The notes under the pieces are model-generated. The model searched no databases. It saw only the letters and a program-made list of their open reading frames with translations, and was not told where the DNA came from. From NCBI GenBank assembly GCA_039704465.1, contig JASFAU010000005.1, positions 1,364,001 to 1,428,000 of the forward strand: a stretch of DNA of 64,000 nucleotides. The letters run 5' to 3'. The translations under genes were made by a program, and so were the position numbers. Below, one piece after another: positions 49,795 through 60,957 of this stretch. How positions within the stretch are numbered: position 1 is the stretch's first letter; each line of letters opens with the position of its first letter. Source of the stretch: Plasmodiophora brassicae (Eukaryota > Endomyxa > Phytomyxea > Plasmodiophorida > Plasmodiophoridae).

Positions 49795-52700
49795 TCAATA
49801 GCAGTGCGCCAGGTTGTCGGCGACGAAGCGCTCCAGGACCATGTTGATCTCGGTCATCATCTCGGCCGTGACGTAATTCGCGTCCCGTACGGCGAAGCGC
49901 TCCTCCCATCGGCGGGCGGGGCCGCCGGCGCGCGCCGCCTCCGAGATCGACGTCGGGTTGGCGGCATCCCTCGGCGGCACCAGCCTGTACACGTCGTGGC
50001 CAACGCCGTCGGCGAACGCCATCTGCATCACACTGGGTCAGAGAGAGAGAGAGAGAGAGAGAGAGATACCCAGTGCCCGGCAGGGACCAGCCGTCGTGGC
50101 AGGTTGGGTTCGTACGTACCCCCCAGTACGGCTCGATGTGGTAGTAGCGGGGCGCGAACCAGAGCAGGGCCTGCCCTCGCGACATGAAGACCAGGTTGGA
50201 CAGGGCATTGCCCTCGGACGCGATCGTCAGCGCGGGGCCGTCCAGGCACCTCTCCGTGTGCATCTGGACGTCCTGCGACGGGTGGAAGTCGAACACGTCG
50301 ACGGGCAGGTCCAGCTCCTGGCGGACGTCGTCCTCCAGCTTGGCGACGTCCTGGAACATGCGCCCGGCGCTCGCCCGACTGATGATGCTGACCCGGCACG
50401 GCGCGATCTGACGGTTGGGCGCCGGCAGAGGCTTGCCGATCAGGTCGGCGTACAGGGCGCGTCGCATGGCGTCGGCGGCGCCGGGGAACGTGTGCCACTG
50501 CGACCCGGCCTCGACCACCATGCAGTACTCTAGCTGGACGCTGACGCCGTCGGGGATGCCGTCGAAGCGCGTCTGCGGCGGGTCCATGAACCCGGACGAG
50601 ACGCGCTCGATGCCCTTCATGAATTCGTCCTGGCCGGGGGTCGGCCTGGCGTACACCCGGTACTGGGCGAACCGGGGCACTTCGCCGGCGCGCCCGGCCA
50701 GCGCCACGATGGGCGGGATGATCGTGTTCTCCACCCAGTGCGCCATGTGGGGCGCGCGCGGGTTCGGGAACACGAACGTCAGGCCGGGCACGACCTGCAG
50801 GTCGTCCCTGGTCCCGTCCTGCAGGTTGCCGCCCGCCAGGAACTTGGACTTGTAGTACAGGACGATGACCGGGTTGGACGGGACGCGCGTCGGCAGGCGG
50901 TACTGCCCGGGGACGGCCGTTGCCGGCGCCGGCTTCATCGGGTCCCACGACAGCGGCGGGATGTCGCGCGAGTACCCGGCCACCAGGGCTGGGCGCAGGT
51001 CGAACGGCGACCAGTGGTCCCAGCGCTCCAGCACCGAACGCAGCTGTCCCTGGACGGCGTCCTTCGGGGCAGGCGCCTGCCAGACAGGGCGGGTCAGCCG
51101 ACAGCCGACCAACCCGTACGCCGAGGGCACACCGACCTTGAATACGGTCACCGTGACGCCCAGCATGGACGAGAGCGCCTCGACGCGCTCCAGGTCGGTC
51201 GCCGTGCGGGTCGCCTGGGCGCCGAGCTGGTCGGTGACCAGCCAGACGGAGGCGCCCGGCCGAAGAGCCATCATCTGGGACACCGACACGGGTCAGGGGA
51301 TCGCACAACGTGACCGAGACACGGGAAGTACCTCGTCGATGCTGTCGACGCCGGGCAGGACGAGGACCTGCGAGAAGTCGATCATGGCGATGCGGGGGAG
51401 CGGCCGGTCGTCGACGGTGCCCCACTGCCTGATCTGGAAGCCGGCGTCGCGGGCCGCATCGAACAGGAACGCCATGTCGGCGAGGCGCGGGTCGGCGAAC
51501 GCGATCCGGCCGGGCGCGTTCACCGAATGGCTGAACCGGGCCGACAGCCCGTAGATGTCCGGGTCGTCCAGCGGCATGACGTGCTTGGCGAACCGGACCA
51601 GGTGGTCGCGAGCCGTGTGCAGGGCGTTCCGGGCGCGGTTGCGCACCAGCTGGGTGCCCCGACGCGACGCCAGGGCGCGATGCACCCAGCCGGCGACGCC
51701 GACGGTCAGCTGAGCGGCGCAGGACGGCGCCTCGAAGCGCAGCGCGCCGACCGGCACGATCTGCTCCAGCATGTGCCCGAGCAGGCCGTTCTTCAGCGGC
51801 GCCGACCCGCCGACGACCCACTGCGTCCCGGGGCGGTCCTCGAGCAGGTCGGCGAACGACACGAACGACGCGATACGGTCCAGGGCGCTGGCGACGCTGC
51901 CGAACGGACGCAGGTAGACGGACGCGTTGTGGGGGCAGTCGACGACCGGCTCCGTCTGACGAACAATGTCGACGCTGGGCGCATGGGCGCCGCAGCCGCG
52001 TATGGCGGCCGCCATGGCATCGAACTGGTCGTCGCTGTCCGCCACCAGGCCGATCGCCCAGGAGCCGTCGCCCTTCGTCGAGATCGACGCGCGCGTCACC
52101 GTGCAGGAGCAGGACGGGTGGCCGCTGGCGTCGACGCCGGGCAGGTCGCAGTGGACGTCGGACGACGACGCCGACGACGGCGTCACCTGCGACGCGTGCG
52201 CCTGCTCCGATTTCGACGTGCACGTCTCGGCGACCCGCTCGAGGTCCCTGGCCGGCATCGATCGCATCAGGTGCCGGACGACGCCGTGCTGGCGCTGCCT
52301 GTGCAATTGCAGGTCGTGCAGCAGGCACAGAACGGAGCTGGGCGGCGCGGTGTCGTCCTTGGCGTGCTGGCACAGTTGCCCGGCGCCCAGGTCGTCGAGT
52401 TCGGCTTCGAGCGGCGTGCGCTGCGAGCGCCCGTATTTGAACTCGACGGCGGCGCCAGCGTCGGCGCTGGCGGCGGCGTGCTCGGCGAGGCAGGCGAGGA
52501 ACGCGTCGGACTCGGCGACACGCTGCCGATGGGCGTCGACATCTTCCTGGGACGCATCGGGCAGAACAGGAGCAGGTTGCGGTGCTGCGGGCGACGGCGG
52601 CGGCGGCGTCGTCGTTGGTGTTGTTGCTGCTGCTGTCGCTGCTGGAGGCACCGCCGGCAGGGGATCGTGCCCCTGCGGATCCGGCGAGGTGGGCTGGTCG

Positions 52701-52966
52701 ACGGCAGAAGGCACGACAGTCGCAGGGGCCGTCGACGTCGGTCCATCCTCGGCATGCAGTGCAACATCGTCGCCGGTCGTCGGGTCGCCCTGGGCGTCGC
52801 GTTGCAATACGCGCGGTGTGAACCCGAACTGCGAGACGATCGCCAGGCCGATCAGCAGGAACAGGCTAACGAGGGCAACGGGGATCACGCGCGTCCGTGC
52901 CGCCGGCCCTGCCGCCGCAGGAGGCGCAGAGCCCAGGAACGGGTCCGTCTCGTTCACCTCCGACAT
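49795..52966 (-). CDS. Large GT61-like glycosyltransferase with extended stem (1005 residues)
   Basis: Exons 52966-51332, 51274-50120 and 50022-49795; introns 57 and 97 nt, the latter holding a CT tract. Anchor VIPVALVSLFLLIGLAIVS at about residue 29. A Pro/Ala/Thr-rich low-complexity stem (about 65-145) and a roughly 350-residue middle region of no recognised family follow. The C-terminal 450 residues show GT61 landmarks: HMAHWVENTIIPPIVALAGR (the HF/HW block), RVSIISRASAGRMFQDVAKL and TIASEGNALSNLVFMSRGQA (the HGAxLxN block with Glu-Gly-Asn), then FAPRYYHIEPYWG. It is twice the length of the other GT61 genes; the middle region, which mentions an RQWGTVDDRPLPR-type segment, may be a second degenerate transferase domain. 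Confidence 0.75.
50041..50066. repeat. GA dinucleotide microsatellite in an intron
   Basis: Thirteen GA units on the plus strand; on the transcribed strand they form the polypyrimidine tract of the 97-nt intron 50119-50023 of the large GT61 gene. Read as coding they would give a Leu-Ser run, which I reject. Confidence 0.9.
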
Positions 52967-53014
52967 ACAATCCCGGCGACACGAGCCGATATTATTCTGG
53001 AGGAGGCGCAGCAC

Positions 53015-53698
53015 AGGGACAGTGTCACTGTCAGTGGGCCGACGTTACCCGGTGACGGTGGTGGGTGGGGACTGGGGGTGGGCGACGCCTGTGACCGGTT
53101 TGCCAGATCGCGCCGACGAGACCAAGGTTGCCGCGACGTTGTATCACGCGCCGGTCCCTATTTCCAGAGCAAGAGCCGGACGGTTGACGGGCGGTACTGA
53201 GCTGGGCACACGGGGATTGCTTTCGTGCAGGTGTCCGGGGAGAAGGTCCCCGTTTATGGTAGTCGTAACAGCTGGAAACCACTCAACACCACGGTGACAC
53301 TTGCGTCGCAGTAATTTTGACCTTGACTGGCCGCCAAGTTCCTACCTACTGGTATGCACATGCTGTACTATGTAGGCACCGGTACAGGGACAAGGACTGT
53401 CAGACTGTGTGGGAAGATACGTGCCAGGAACGCGGAACGGAAGAGTCGTGCGCCACTGACGCAGCCACTGGGTCATGACAGACGCAGCGGAAGACAGGTA
53501 CAGTCTGCTACAACCAAGAGCGTGCGCCAGTGCTAACCAATGCGCTCGTTGCAAGAAGCTCTCGCTCTGCTGTCCTTGACCTCCCCTCGTTTGACTTGGC
53601 GTCCGCCACCTCAGGAGGCCAACGACAGCCCAAACGGCAGTGCCGGTACCTACAGGCCGGGGCCCGGGACATTTACGTCTTCCGAGGGCGCTGGGTCA
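53015..53698. other. Spacer; no supported gene
   Basis: About 680 nt between the start of the large GT61 gene and the end of the phosphatase gene, with only motif-less short frames. Confidence 0.35.
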
Positions 53699-54425
53699 TT
53701 AGCCACTGTATTCGTGCCCATATCGAACGTGCAGTGCAGCCCTGAACGATGCATGGCGGATGCCGGGTGGGCGGGCGCGTTCAAATCGCTCGATAGCCAT
53801 TGCCGGCGTGACGCGATGGACCTCGATCAGGTAGGCGCAGATCAGGAAACCGGTCCGGTTAAACCCGTAATGGCAGTGGACCCCGATTTGCACAGGGCCT
53901 TCTTCCTATACAACGCTTATATGCCTACTATGACATGGCGAGCGTTGGAGCACAGCAAACGTACGTGTGACATGCGGTTGGAGGCCTGCACGAGGTCGAT
54001 AAACCTGCTGACATCGGCTGCGCTGGGAACGGACTTCGCCACGAGCGGTACCTTGTGCCGAACGATTCGACCATCGACGTCGTAATTGTCCAGGTCGCTG
54101 CTAAGGTCGACGATCACACGAACGCGCGGTTTCGCATCGAGGAACGCACGGAGCGTGTGCCCGTGCGAATCGTCCCTTGGGCAATCCATCAGTTCGTTGC
54201 CGCACCTCGCACGCTGCACCAACGACACGCGGACCTGGAGAACGTCTTCATTGGCAGCAGATTGGTCCCCTCAACGATGCCGCCGAAATTCTCGACTCGC
54301 ATCCACTTGTCCAGGTTCTTCAGAACGCTGACGGTGACCTTGCTGCCCCGGTCCGTCATTGGGGTGCGCGTCGCGACGACGGTGGGGTCGGCCACGCTGC
54401 GATCGGCAACACAGATGAACGCCAC
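53699..54425 (-). CDS. DUSP11/PIR1-like RNA 5'-phosphatase
   Basis: Exons 54xxx-54235, 54175-53965 and 53905-53699 with 59-nt introns; the N-terminal exon start is unresolved (open frame from 54425, possibly further exons up to about 54720). The catalytic P-loop is GVHCHYGFNRTGFLICAYLI, matching the HCxxGxNRTG of mRNA-capping RNA triphosphatases and DUSP11; Cys and Arg are present. Upstream are GIVEGTNLLPMKTF (the IxGTxFIxxKxPL block) and VRVIVDLSSDLDNYD (the IDLT..xxYD block). After the P-loop RARPPGIRHASF matches the GIYK segment. No guanylyltransferase domain follows, so it is a stand-alone phosphatase, unlike the metazoan capping enzyme. Confidence 0.75.
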
Positions 54426-54861
54426 TGTGCGGGTGCAGTGCAGACCATGTAGTTGTGTTGAGCCCCAGCAGCTGGCGCCACCAACGTGATCGGGTCGATA
54501 ACGTCCGCCGTTTCAGGCCGTGACGACCCGCGGAATCCCGGCCCTGCCGACACGACGCACGCCTTGGATTTGTACGTAGCCCCGCTGCCTCCCTCGATGC
54601 GCGGCAGTCCAGGACGGACGCTGCGGGAAACGGGAAGCCGCCCAGGTCTGCCGCCTGGGCACAAAGGCAGTGACGCGCAGTCAGCAGTGGAAGGCACGGC
54701 ACTGGTACCATTGCACATGGAATAGGCCGTTCACCAAATGCAAGCCATTCGCGCAGGAATGAACCAGATCGGGTCAGAAAAAGGGGGGTGGTTGGGGGGG
54801 TGCGCGCGCGATCAAAATCGAAGGTGTCGTCGGCGTTGCCGGACGGACCGGTGTCCAGATC

Positions 54862-56172
54862 ATGTCGGAGGGGGGCGGGTCCAAGCCCAAGAAGACGTCG
54901 ACGGCCAAGAACCTGGTCGCTGGCGGTCTCGCCGGGGTATGCTGCTGGGTTGCCAGTCGGACGCGTGGCCGCCCATCCCTGACAATGATCGGTGCGCACA
55001 GGCCATCGAGGCGACCATCATGTACCCGACGGAATTCGTCAAGTACGCCGCAGTCCCATGTGTATATGTGTGTGTGCCTACTGCTGCTGACCCGCGCCAC
55101 CCCTGTTTCGTATCAGGACCCAGTTGCAGCTGGCGTCCAAGGCCCAAGGTACGCCGCCGTTCACGACGCCTCTCGGCTGCCTGAAGTACACGGTCGAAAC
55201 GCGGGGCGTCTTTGGCCTATACTCTGTAATTGCAACGAGCGATTCGAGGCAACTATCCCGCGTCTTGTTGTAATCGTCGTTCGCTGTTTGTAGGGGCTGT
55301 CGACGCTGGTGGTGGGCAGCATCCCGAAGGCTGCCGTTCGATTCGCTGCCTTCAACGAGCTGTCTAACCGGATGAAGGGGCCCGACGGGAAACTCTCGAC
55401 GACGTCGACAATGCTGGCCGGGTTAGGCGCCGGCATATTCGAGGCCATTATTGCCGGTCAGTGCAGCGGGGCCCTGATGACGGCCGTTGTACGTGCCCGT
55501 TTCTGACTCGGGCCGCGAATTCGGCAGTGACGCCGATGGAGACCGTCAAGACGAAGATGATTGACGACAAGAACAGGGCGACGCCCCGTTACCGCGGCCT
55601 CGTCCATGGTGTTACCACGATCGTCAAGGAGGACGGTATCGCTGGCATTTACGCCGGCGTCGTCCCTACGATGCTGAAGCAAGGCGCCAATCAGGCCGTC
55701 CGGTTCGCCATTTACGGTCGCATCAAGGCGCTGATCTGCGGCGATTCCGGGCAGATCACGACGCTCCAGTCCATGCTGACGGGCAGCCTGGCTGGTTTCG
55801 TCAGCGTCTACGCGACGATGCCCTTTGACGTCGGCCTGACATGCCTTGGTCGTGGCCGCACCCGCCTGATTAGCCGTCGTGTTAGGTTGTCAAGACGCGC
55901 ATGCAGGGCCTGGAGGCAAAGAACTACACGGGCACGTTGAACTGTTTCACGTCCGTCGTCAAGAATGACGGCGTGCTGGCGCTCTGGAAGGGGACCACGC
56001 CCCGGCTGGGCCGTGTCATGTTCAGCGGCGGCATCATCTTCGCCTGTACGGTTGCGCGTCCGCTGTCAACAACGTCATCGTCGCCAAGTCGTTCTTATGC
56101 ATCCTCTATCTCTGCGCAGGCTACGAGGCGATTATCAAGGCGCTGGCTCCCGTGTGGCCCGACCCTGAATAG
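54862..56172 (+). CDS. SLC25A1: Mitochondrial tricarboxylate (citrate) carrier
   Basis: Seven exons give 300 residues: 54862-54936, 55002-55042, 55117-55225, 55294-55456, 55528-55829, 55886-56045, 56120-56172; introns are 56-74 nt. Three mitochondrial-carrier repeats are visible, with signatures YPTEFVKTQLQL, TPMETVKTKMIDD and MPFDVVKTRMQG (PxE/DxxK). SIPKAAVRFAAFNELSNRM and KTRMQGLEAKNY are specific to the SLC25A1/CTP1 citrate carrier. It exchanges mitochondrial citrate or isocitrate for malate across the inner membrane. The N-terminal tail is short and basic (GGGSKPKKTSTAKN). Intron 5 uses the donor GTCGGC. Confidence 0.93.
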
Positions 56173-56378
56173 CGGTCACCTGCTTGCCACTGGAACGTTG
56201 ATATACACAGTGCCGGATTGCAACTCTACTGCCATACCTGGGCCTTCCGCATCTCGCTACCTTGTCGGAGCCCCCGTGTATTGTACCACCTCCTACCTGT
56301 GTCGCATTGGTCAAGGAGGCCGAGGCGTGCGCGCGGACCAAGCAAGCGCGCCCAGTGCCGCGTGCGATCGTGGCGGCA

Positions 56379-57169
56379 ATGGCGTACGTCATCGATGCCG
56401 CCAAGTCGGTCGACCTGTCCGGCGTCGTCCCACGTACGGCCACGCTGCGGGATGGGACGCAGGGTATTGCCGGCAGGACCCGTACTGGTGCCCGGCTCAC
56501 ACACTGTCTGCGCTAGTCACCATCGACCGGTTGAACCGTGCGGCGCGCGAGGACATCACGACGCTGCGTGACCTGCTGAACGGGGAGATAGGTTGGGGTA
56601 TTGGCCCATGCGTTCGTGGGGTTCACTCCTGACTATATAGCGCTGGCGTGCGCTCGCAGAATCGGGGACGTACCCGCAGGATCGGCCAGTCGACGATGCC
56701 GGCTTCCTGGCGTACTATGCGTCCCACGAAGTGTTCGTGGCCAGGTCGACCCAGTCTGGCACAATCCTCGGGTCATTCTACGGTTCGTAAGCACGGCGGG
56801 CGCACGTATACGCAACCACGCCTAATCTGATTCCGATCCCCGCCTGCAGTGAAACCGAACTTCCCAGGGCGATGTGCCCACATCTGCAATTCAGGATTCC
56901 TGGTCGTCCCTGCATATCGCGGTCGTGGCGTGGGTCGCGCCCTCGCCGAGGCGTTCGAAGCCGTCGCGCCGGCATGTGGCTATAGGGCCGCCTTCTTCAA
57001 CCTCGTCTTCGAGGACAACCCGGCGTCGCTGGCGCTGTGGGATTCCCTGCACTACGTACGAACGGGTCGCGTCCCCGGTGCCAAAGCCACCCCATCAGGA
57101 ACGCCCGTCGACGCTGTCATGTTCTACAAGGCGTTCCGTCCGGTTAGGGGCACCTGCGCCGAACAGTAA
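56379..57169 (+). CDS. GNAT-family N-acetyltransferase
   Basis: Four exons give 200 residues from the ATG at 56379: 56379-56463, 56517-56591, 56660-56782, 56850-57169; introns are 53-68 nt. The acetyl-CoA binding motif A is clear: FLVVPAYRGRGVGRALAEAF (RGxGxG), preceded by GTILGSFYVKPNF and CNSGF (beta 4) and followed by AAFFNLVFEDNPASLALWDS and LHYVRTGRVPGA, the usual NxxAxxLYxxxGF region. Acceptor specificity cannot be predicted. It resembles small-molecule or fungal-type GNATs more than histone acetylases. It lies 206 nt downstream of the carrier gene on the same strand. Confidence 0.85.
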
Positions 57170-57458
57170 ACCGTGATTTTCTATATTGCAACCGAGTCAC
57201 GGGGACCTGCAGGTAGGTACCGGTAGGAGCCGCGTCTGTAGTGTGGTCAGGTGGGACAGACGGCGTCCCATCGCCGGGTGGATGCGGACAATTGGACCAC
57301 GTCGGCGGTTGGGGCGCATTTTGGCCGTGCCGGTCACGGACTTGGAGACGCGTCGTCATAGACGAACCCGGGGTGCCGTCGCCTACCCGATAGGCGTCGC
57401 CGTGGAGGGCGCACGTGCGACCAGCGACCGTGACGACGAAGAAGGCGCGCCGCCCACA

Positions 57459-58674
57459 ATGGCGAGCGTCGTGCTTCAGGTTCCCCGGCGCGCCCAATCG
57501 CTGATCATCGGCAAGGGTCGCAAGACCATCACCGAGATCATGCAGGACACGGGCACGGAGATCTACGTGCCGGCCCGCAAGCAGCAGTCCTCGGAGATCA
57601 CCATCAAGGGCCCGACCGGACAGGCCGTCAAGGACGCCCAGGAGAGGATCGAACACATTCTGGGATACGAACTCGACGAGGAGGAGCTCACCGTCGCGTA
57701 CTTCGGCGTCCCCAAGGTACGCACCAGTTTCGCGATGTGTCCCGTTGTCGTTGACTTGTCGTGGCACAGTCTGAACACTCTGCATTGATTGGCGTCAATG
57801 GGACGTTGCTGAAGGACCTGCGCAAACAGGTACGCGCCGGGTGATGCCCGTCTCGTCCGCGTCCCTCTCAGCGTGCGTGCACGTGCAGTGTGGGTGCCAT
57901 ATCCATGTGCCGCGCATGCGAGACCGGGAGCGTAATGTGGAAGTGCATGGCAACCCGGCGTCCATCCAGTTGGCGCAGTCCAAGGTCGAGGCCATTGTCG
58001 GGCACGCTATCACGATCAGCTACTCGGGTCCCGTTGTCGAGGGCAATGCCAAGGCGGGCGCGGCGGATGGGTCCCCTGGTGCTGGATCGCCCCATGATGA
58101 CGGCGGTGCTGGCAACGCGCCTGCCGCTGCGGCTTCGGGCAACGGGCGGGGCCGTGCACGACCCGTGTCGAAAGGTTCCGTCGATCCTGCCACCGGCAAG
58201 CGGCGGCTCGAGAAGGGTCGCATCAATGACATCGTCTTCCTGCCGCAGAAGGCAGCGACCGAGTCCGACCCGTTCGCGCGCATCCTCGGCTACATGGCCG
58301 AGGCGTCGTCGTCGGTCAGCCTGTGCGTGTCGGTCCTCGACAATCAGGCGCTGGCCGTCCTCCTGCAGAACCTCCTATCGCAGAACATTCCCGTCTCGAT
58401 CATCGTCAGCAGCAGCGTCCCCGGGTCGAACCTGAGCGAGGCCCGCACGCTGCAGAGCCTGGGCGCGCAGGTCAAGGTCGACCCGGCCGGCGTCACCGAC
58501 TGCCTCAACTTTGCCGTCATCGACAATGCCCTCGTGATATCCGGCTCGAGTACCTGGACCAAGGCCGACAGCCTGCAGGCGCGCCAGTCGATCGTCGTCA
58601 CGAACCATCGCGACTTTGTCCGCGCCTTCAAGAACGAGTTCGCCGAGATCTTCACGTCGCTCAACTCGCTGTAG
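57459..58674 (+). CDS. KH-KH-PLD-like fusion with an inactivated HKD motif
   Basis: Exons 57459-57716, 57770-57829, 57889-58674; introns 53 and 59 nt; 367 residues. The start may lie further upstream (frame open to 57186). KH1: SLIIGKGRKTITEIMQDTG (GxxG loop GKGR). KH2, restored by the splices: ALIGVNGTLLKDLRKQCGCH (loop GVNG). A Gly/Ala-rich linker leads to a PLD-like domain of about 165 residues: INDIVFLPQ, LCVSVLDNQALAVLLQNLL, PVSIIVSSS, LQSLGAQVKVDP and then LNFAVIDNALVISGSSTWTK. That last block matches the PLD6/Zucchini HxKFAxxD...GSxNW block, but His is Cys, Lys is Asn and the final Asn is Thr, so catalysis is not expected. An RNA-binding scaffold is inferred. Confidence 0.8.
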
Positions 58675-58911
58675 GCAGGCGCGCCTCTGCCCCCGCGTCC
58701 ACAGCAACGTACGGCGTGCCTCTCCCATGTCGTCGTCCCTATGCGGCGCCGACAAATCATCAGCCGTCTCTGGTTATAAATGCGGCCACCTGGGTACGAT
58801 GGCCTCGACCCGATCTCGTTGAGCGTGTCACTGTTGCGGCCCAGAAGAAGCCGACGTACGGCGCCGTGTTGCCGCCGGATGAGGGCGTGCGCCGCCGCCG
58901 GGGACGTGACG

Positions 58912-60684
58912 ATGGCGCCGGGGGGTGCGCGCCAGTGGACGACGACGGCCGCCTTCCTCGGCGTCACCGCCCTGCTGGTCAACCTGAAACCATCGGAGGA
59001 CTTCCTGTAGGTGTGTCGCGCGCGCGCCCCTGCCCATCCCGGTTAGTCATTCGAGCGCGCGCCGCCCGTCTCCTATTGCAGGACGCCGTTCTTCGCGGGC
59101 GACAAGGGCCTGACCCCGGCACAGGTACGGCTGTACGATCAGGCAGCGCCCCCTGGTGATGCCAATGCGCGTGTCGATGGCGTGCAGATTGCCGACGACG
59201 TGTACCCGCTGTTCACCTACAGTTACCTGCTGTGCCTGCCGCCCGTCCTGGTCGCTGCCGAGTACTGCCAACGCCCGAAACAGGTCATCGTGTTCGGCCT
59301 GATGGCACGCGAGGCCACACGGTTCTTGTTGATCTTCGGCAGCGGCCTACTCGTGATGCAACTCACACAGGTGCCTCGCTGGACGCCCCCCGTTCTGAGG
59401 ACCGGGCAACCTGACCCGCTTCCCATTTGTTGCATCATCGTCAGTTCACCTTTGGCCTTGCCATGGCCGCCAACGTTGCCATGTTCGGCTTTGTCTACAA
59501 GATCGTGCCCGTTGAGAAATACCACGTCATGGTCGGTATGGGATGCTCTGTTTGGTGTCGACGCGCTGACGAATCTGCCGACCAGACCGGGTACATCAAG
59601 TCGAGCACGCTTGCTGGGCACGTCCTGGCCGGCGCCCTGGGCCAATTCCTCCTATCGACGCATCGAGCCGATATCATTACGCTGATGTGGATATCTCAGG
59701 TGGGCGTCGCCGTTCTAGCCTCTCACGTCACCGACGGGTCATTGACGCCTGCCCGATAGGCGTGCGTCTCCGCCGGCGCCATCGTCTTCGTCGTATTCGT
59801 GACGTCGCGACCGTGTACACGTTCTGGCGGTGCATCGTTTAACGCGTCAGCGTGTTTGGTGGGCGCACAATGGGTACGGCGCTGCTGTGGATACTGGGTA
59901 TTCAACCGTCCCTGCCAGGATCTCTACAAGAACGGGGACGTTCGTAGGTGGTCGTGCTGCTACTGGATCGCATACGCCATTGCCGAACTGCTTCTCACCT
60001 ACAGCACGCCGCTCTTCATGGTCGTCGACGATGCTGTCGACCTGAACGGCGTTGTCGCTTCGGCGGCCCGACTAGCAGGTGCCGTTGGCGCTCTGGTGTC
60101 TACGGCGCCACCCATCCGCCTTGCGCTGGGTCAGGCGTCCAGCAGGCTGGCAAACCCCGCTACTGTTGGTACTGACGACCGGCGGTATCGTGTTAACAGG
60201 GCGCTTCCCCGTCCTGTTCATCGTCAGCAGTACCGGTATCGTGTCCGCCTGCCTGGTGCTGATGGCGAACGCATCCAACGTCTACCTGTGCTACGCGCTG
60301 TCTGTCCTGGCGTACGCCATCCTGGTCATGCTGATCACGTTCGGATCGGCGGAGATAGCCACAAGGTCTGCCCATGCCGTATATCGCGTCGCACCCGTTT
60401 GCTGAAGACTGGCAACGCTGCCCAGATTGCCATCCGACTTCTACGTCGCCCTGTTCTGCATGACTGCGTTCGTGTCGCTATGTGTCCAGTCCGTCTGCCA
60501 GGTTGCCCTCCAGCTGTTCCCGGCCGTCCGCAAGAAGTTCCTCGTCCTCGCCGCCGTTGCTTCGCTGGCTGTCGGCGGCGCGTTCCTGTCACCAGCGTCC
60601 AGCGCAGCACACACACGTACCGATGAGCGACCGGACACCCAGGAAAGCCCACTGCTCGCCAGCCTGCCAAACCAATCGGTCTGA
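58912..60684 (+). CDS. SLC19 (reduced folate/thiamine) carrier family protein
   Basis: Nine exons join to about 400 residues: 58912-59006, 59082-59124, 59188-59370, 59445-59531, 59586-59699, 59760-59798, 59919-60078, 60143-60365, 60426-60684. Family landmarks in order: LKPSEDFLTPFFAGDKGLT, VYPLFTYSYLLCLPPVLVA, YIKSSTLAGHVLAGALGQFL, RRWSCCYWIAYAI, LNGVVASAARLAGWQ-type region after splicing, and SNVYLCYALSVLAYAILVML. These match the SLC19A1-3 order (N-terminal PSEPFLTPY, then WTYSYL). About eleven or twelve helices. Substrate (folate or thiamine) is not predictable. The intron 59799-59918 is 120 nt and may hide a small exon; the central loop is short compared with animal SLC19. Confidence 0.82.
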
Positions 60685-60957
60685 TCCTACAAAGCCTATT
60701 GTACCGTGGAAACGGCATGATAATATGGGTTCGCGACGGGGTGGGCGAAACGCCGACAGCGGCATTCGATTGTTCTTGGCGAGAGCGGATACGTGGGCGC
60801 GCCGGCGAATATCTGGGTTCGTTCCGTTCGACAGGAATCTGGAGGCGCCCGCAGCACGCCGGTCGGACGGCGACGCCGCGAAATGGTGAGTACATCAGTA
60901 CCTGGGCCGGACGGGTATTCCACTTCCAGTAGTCTAACAGCAGGGCCCATGTCCCCA
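60685..60957. other. Spacer before the kinesin gene
   Basis: About 270 nt with no supported frame; probably contains the kinesin promoter or first exon. Confidence 0.3.

Noticed and set aside
50041..50066. Leu-Ser repeat coding segment in the GT61 protein
   Set aside because: The CT tract is the polypyrimidine tract of an intron; splicing it out joins two conserved GT61 segments.
50028..52373. A 781-codon minus-strand frame over the large GT61 gene
   Set aside because: Arg/Pro-rich shadow frame; the GT61 motifs and sensible splices lie in the other frames.
53699..54425. Bifunctional mRNA capping enzyme
   Set aside because: The phosphatase frame ends with a stop soon after the P-loop domain and no KxDG guanylyltransferase motif is visible downstream.
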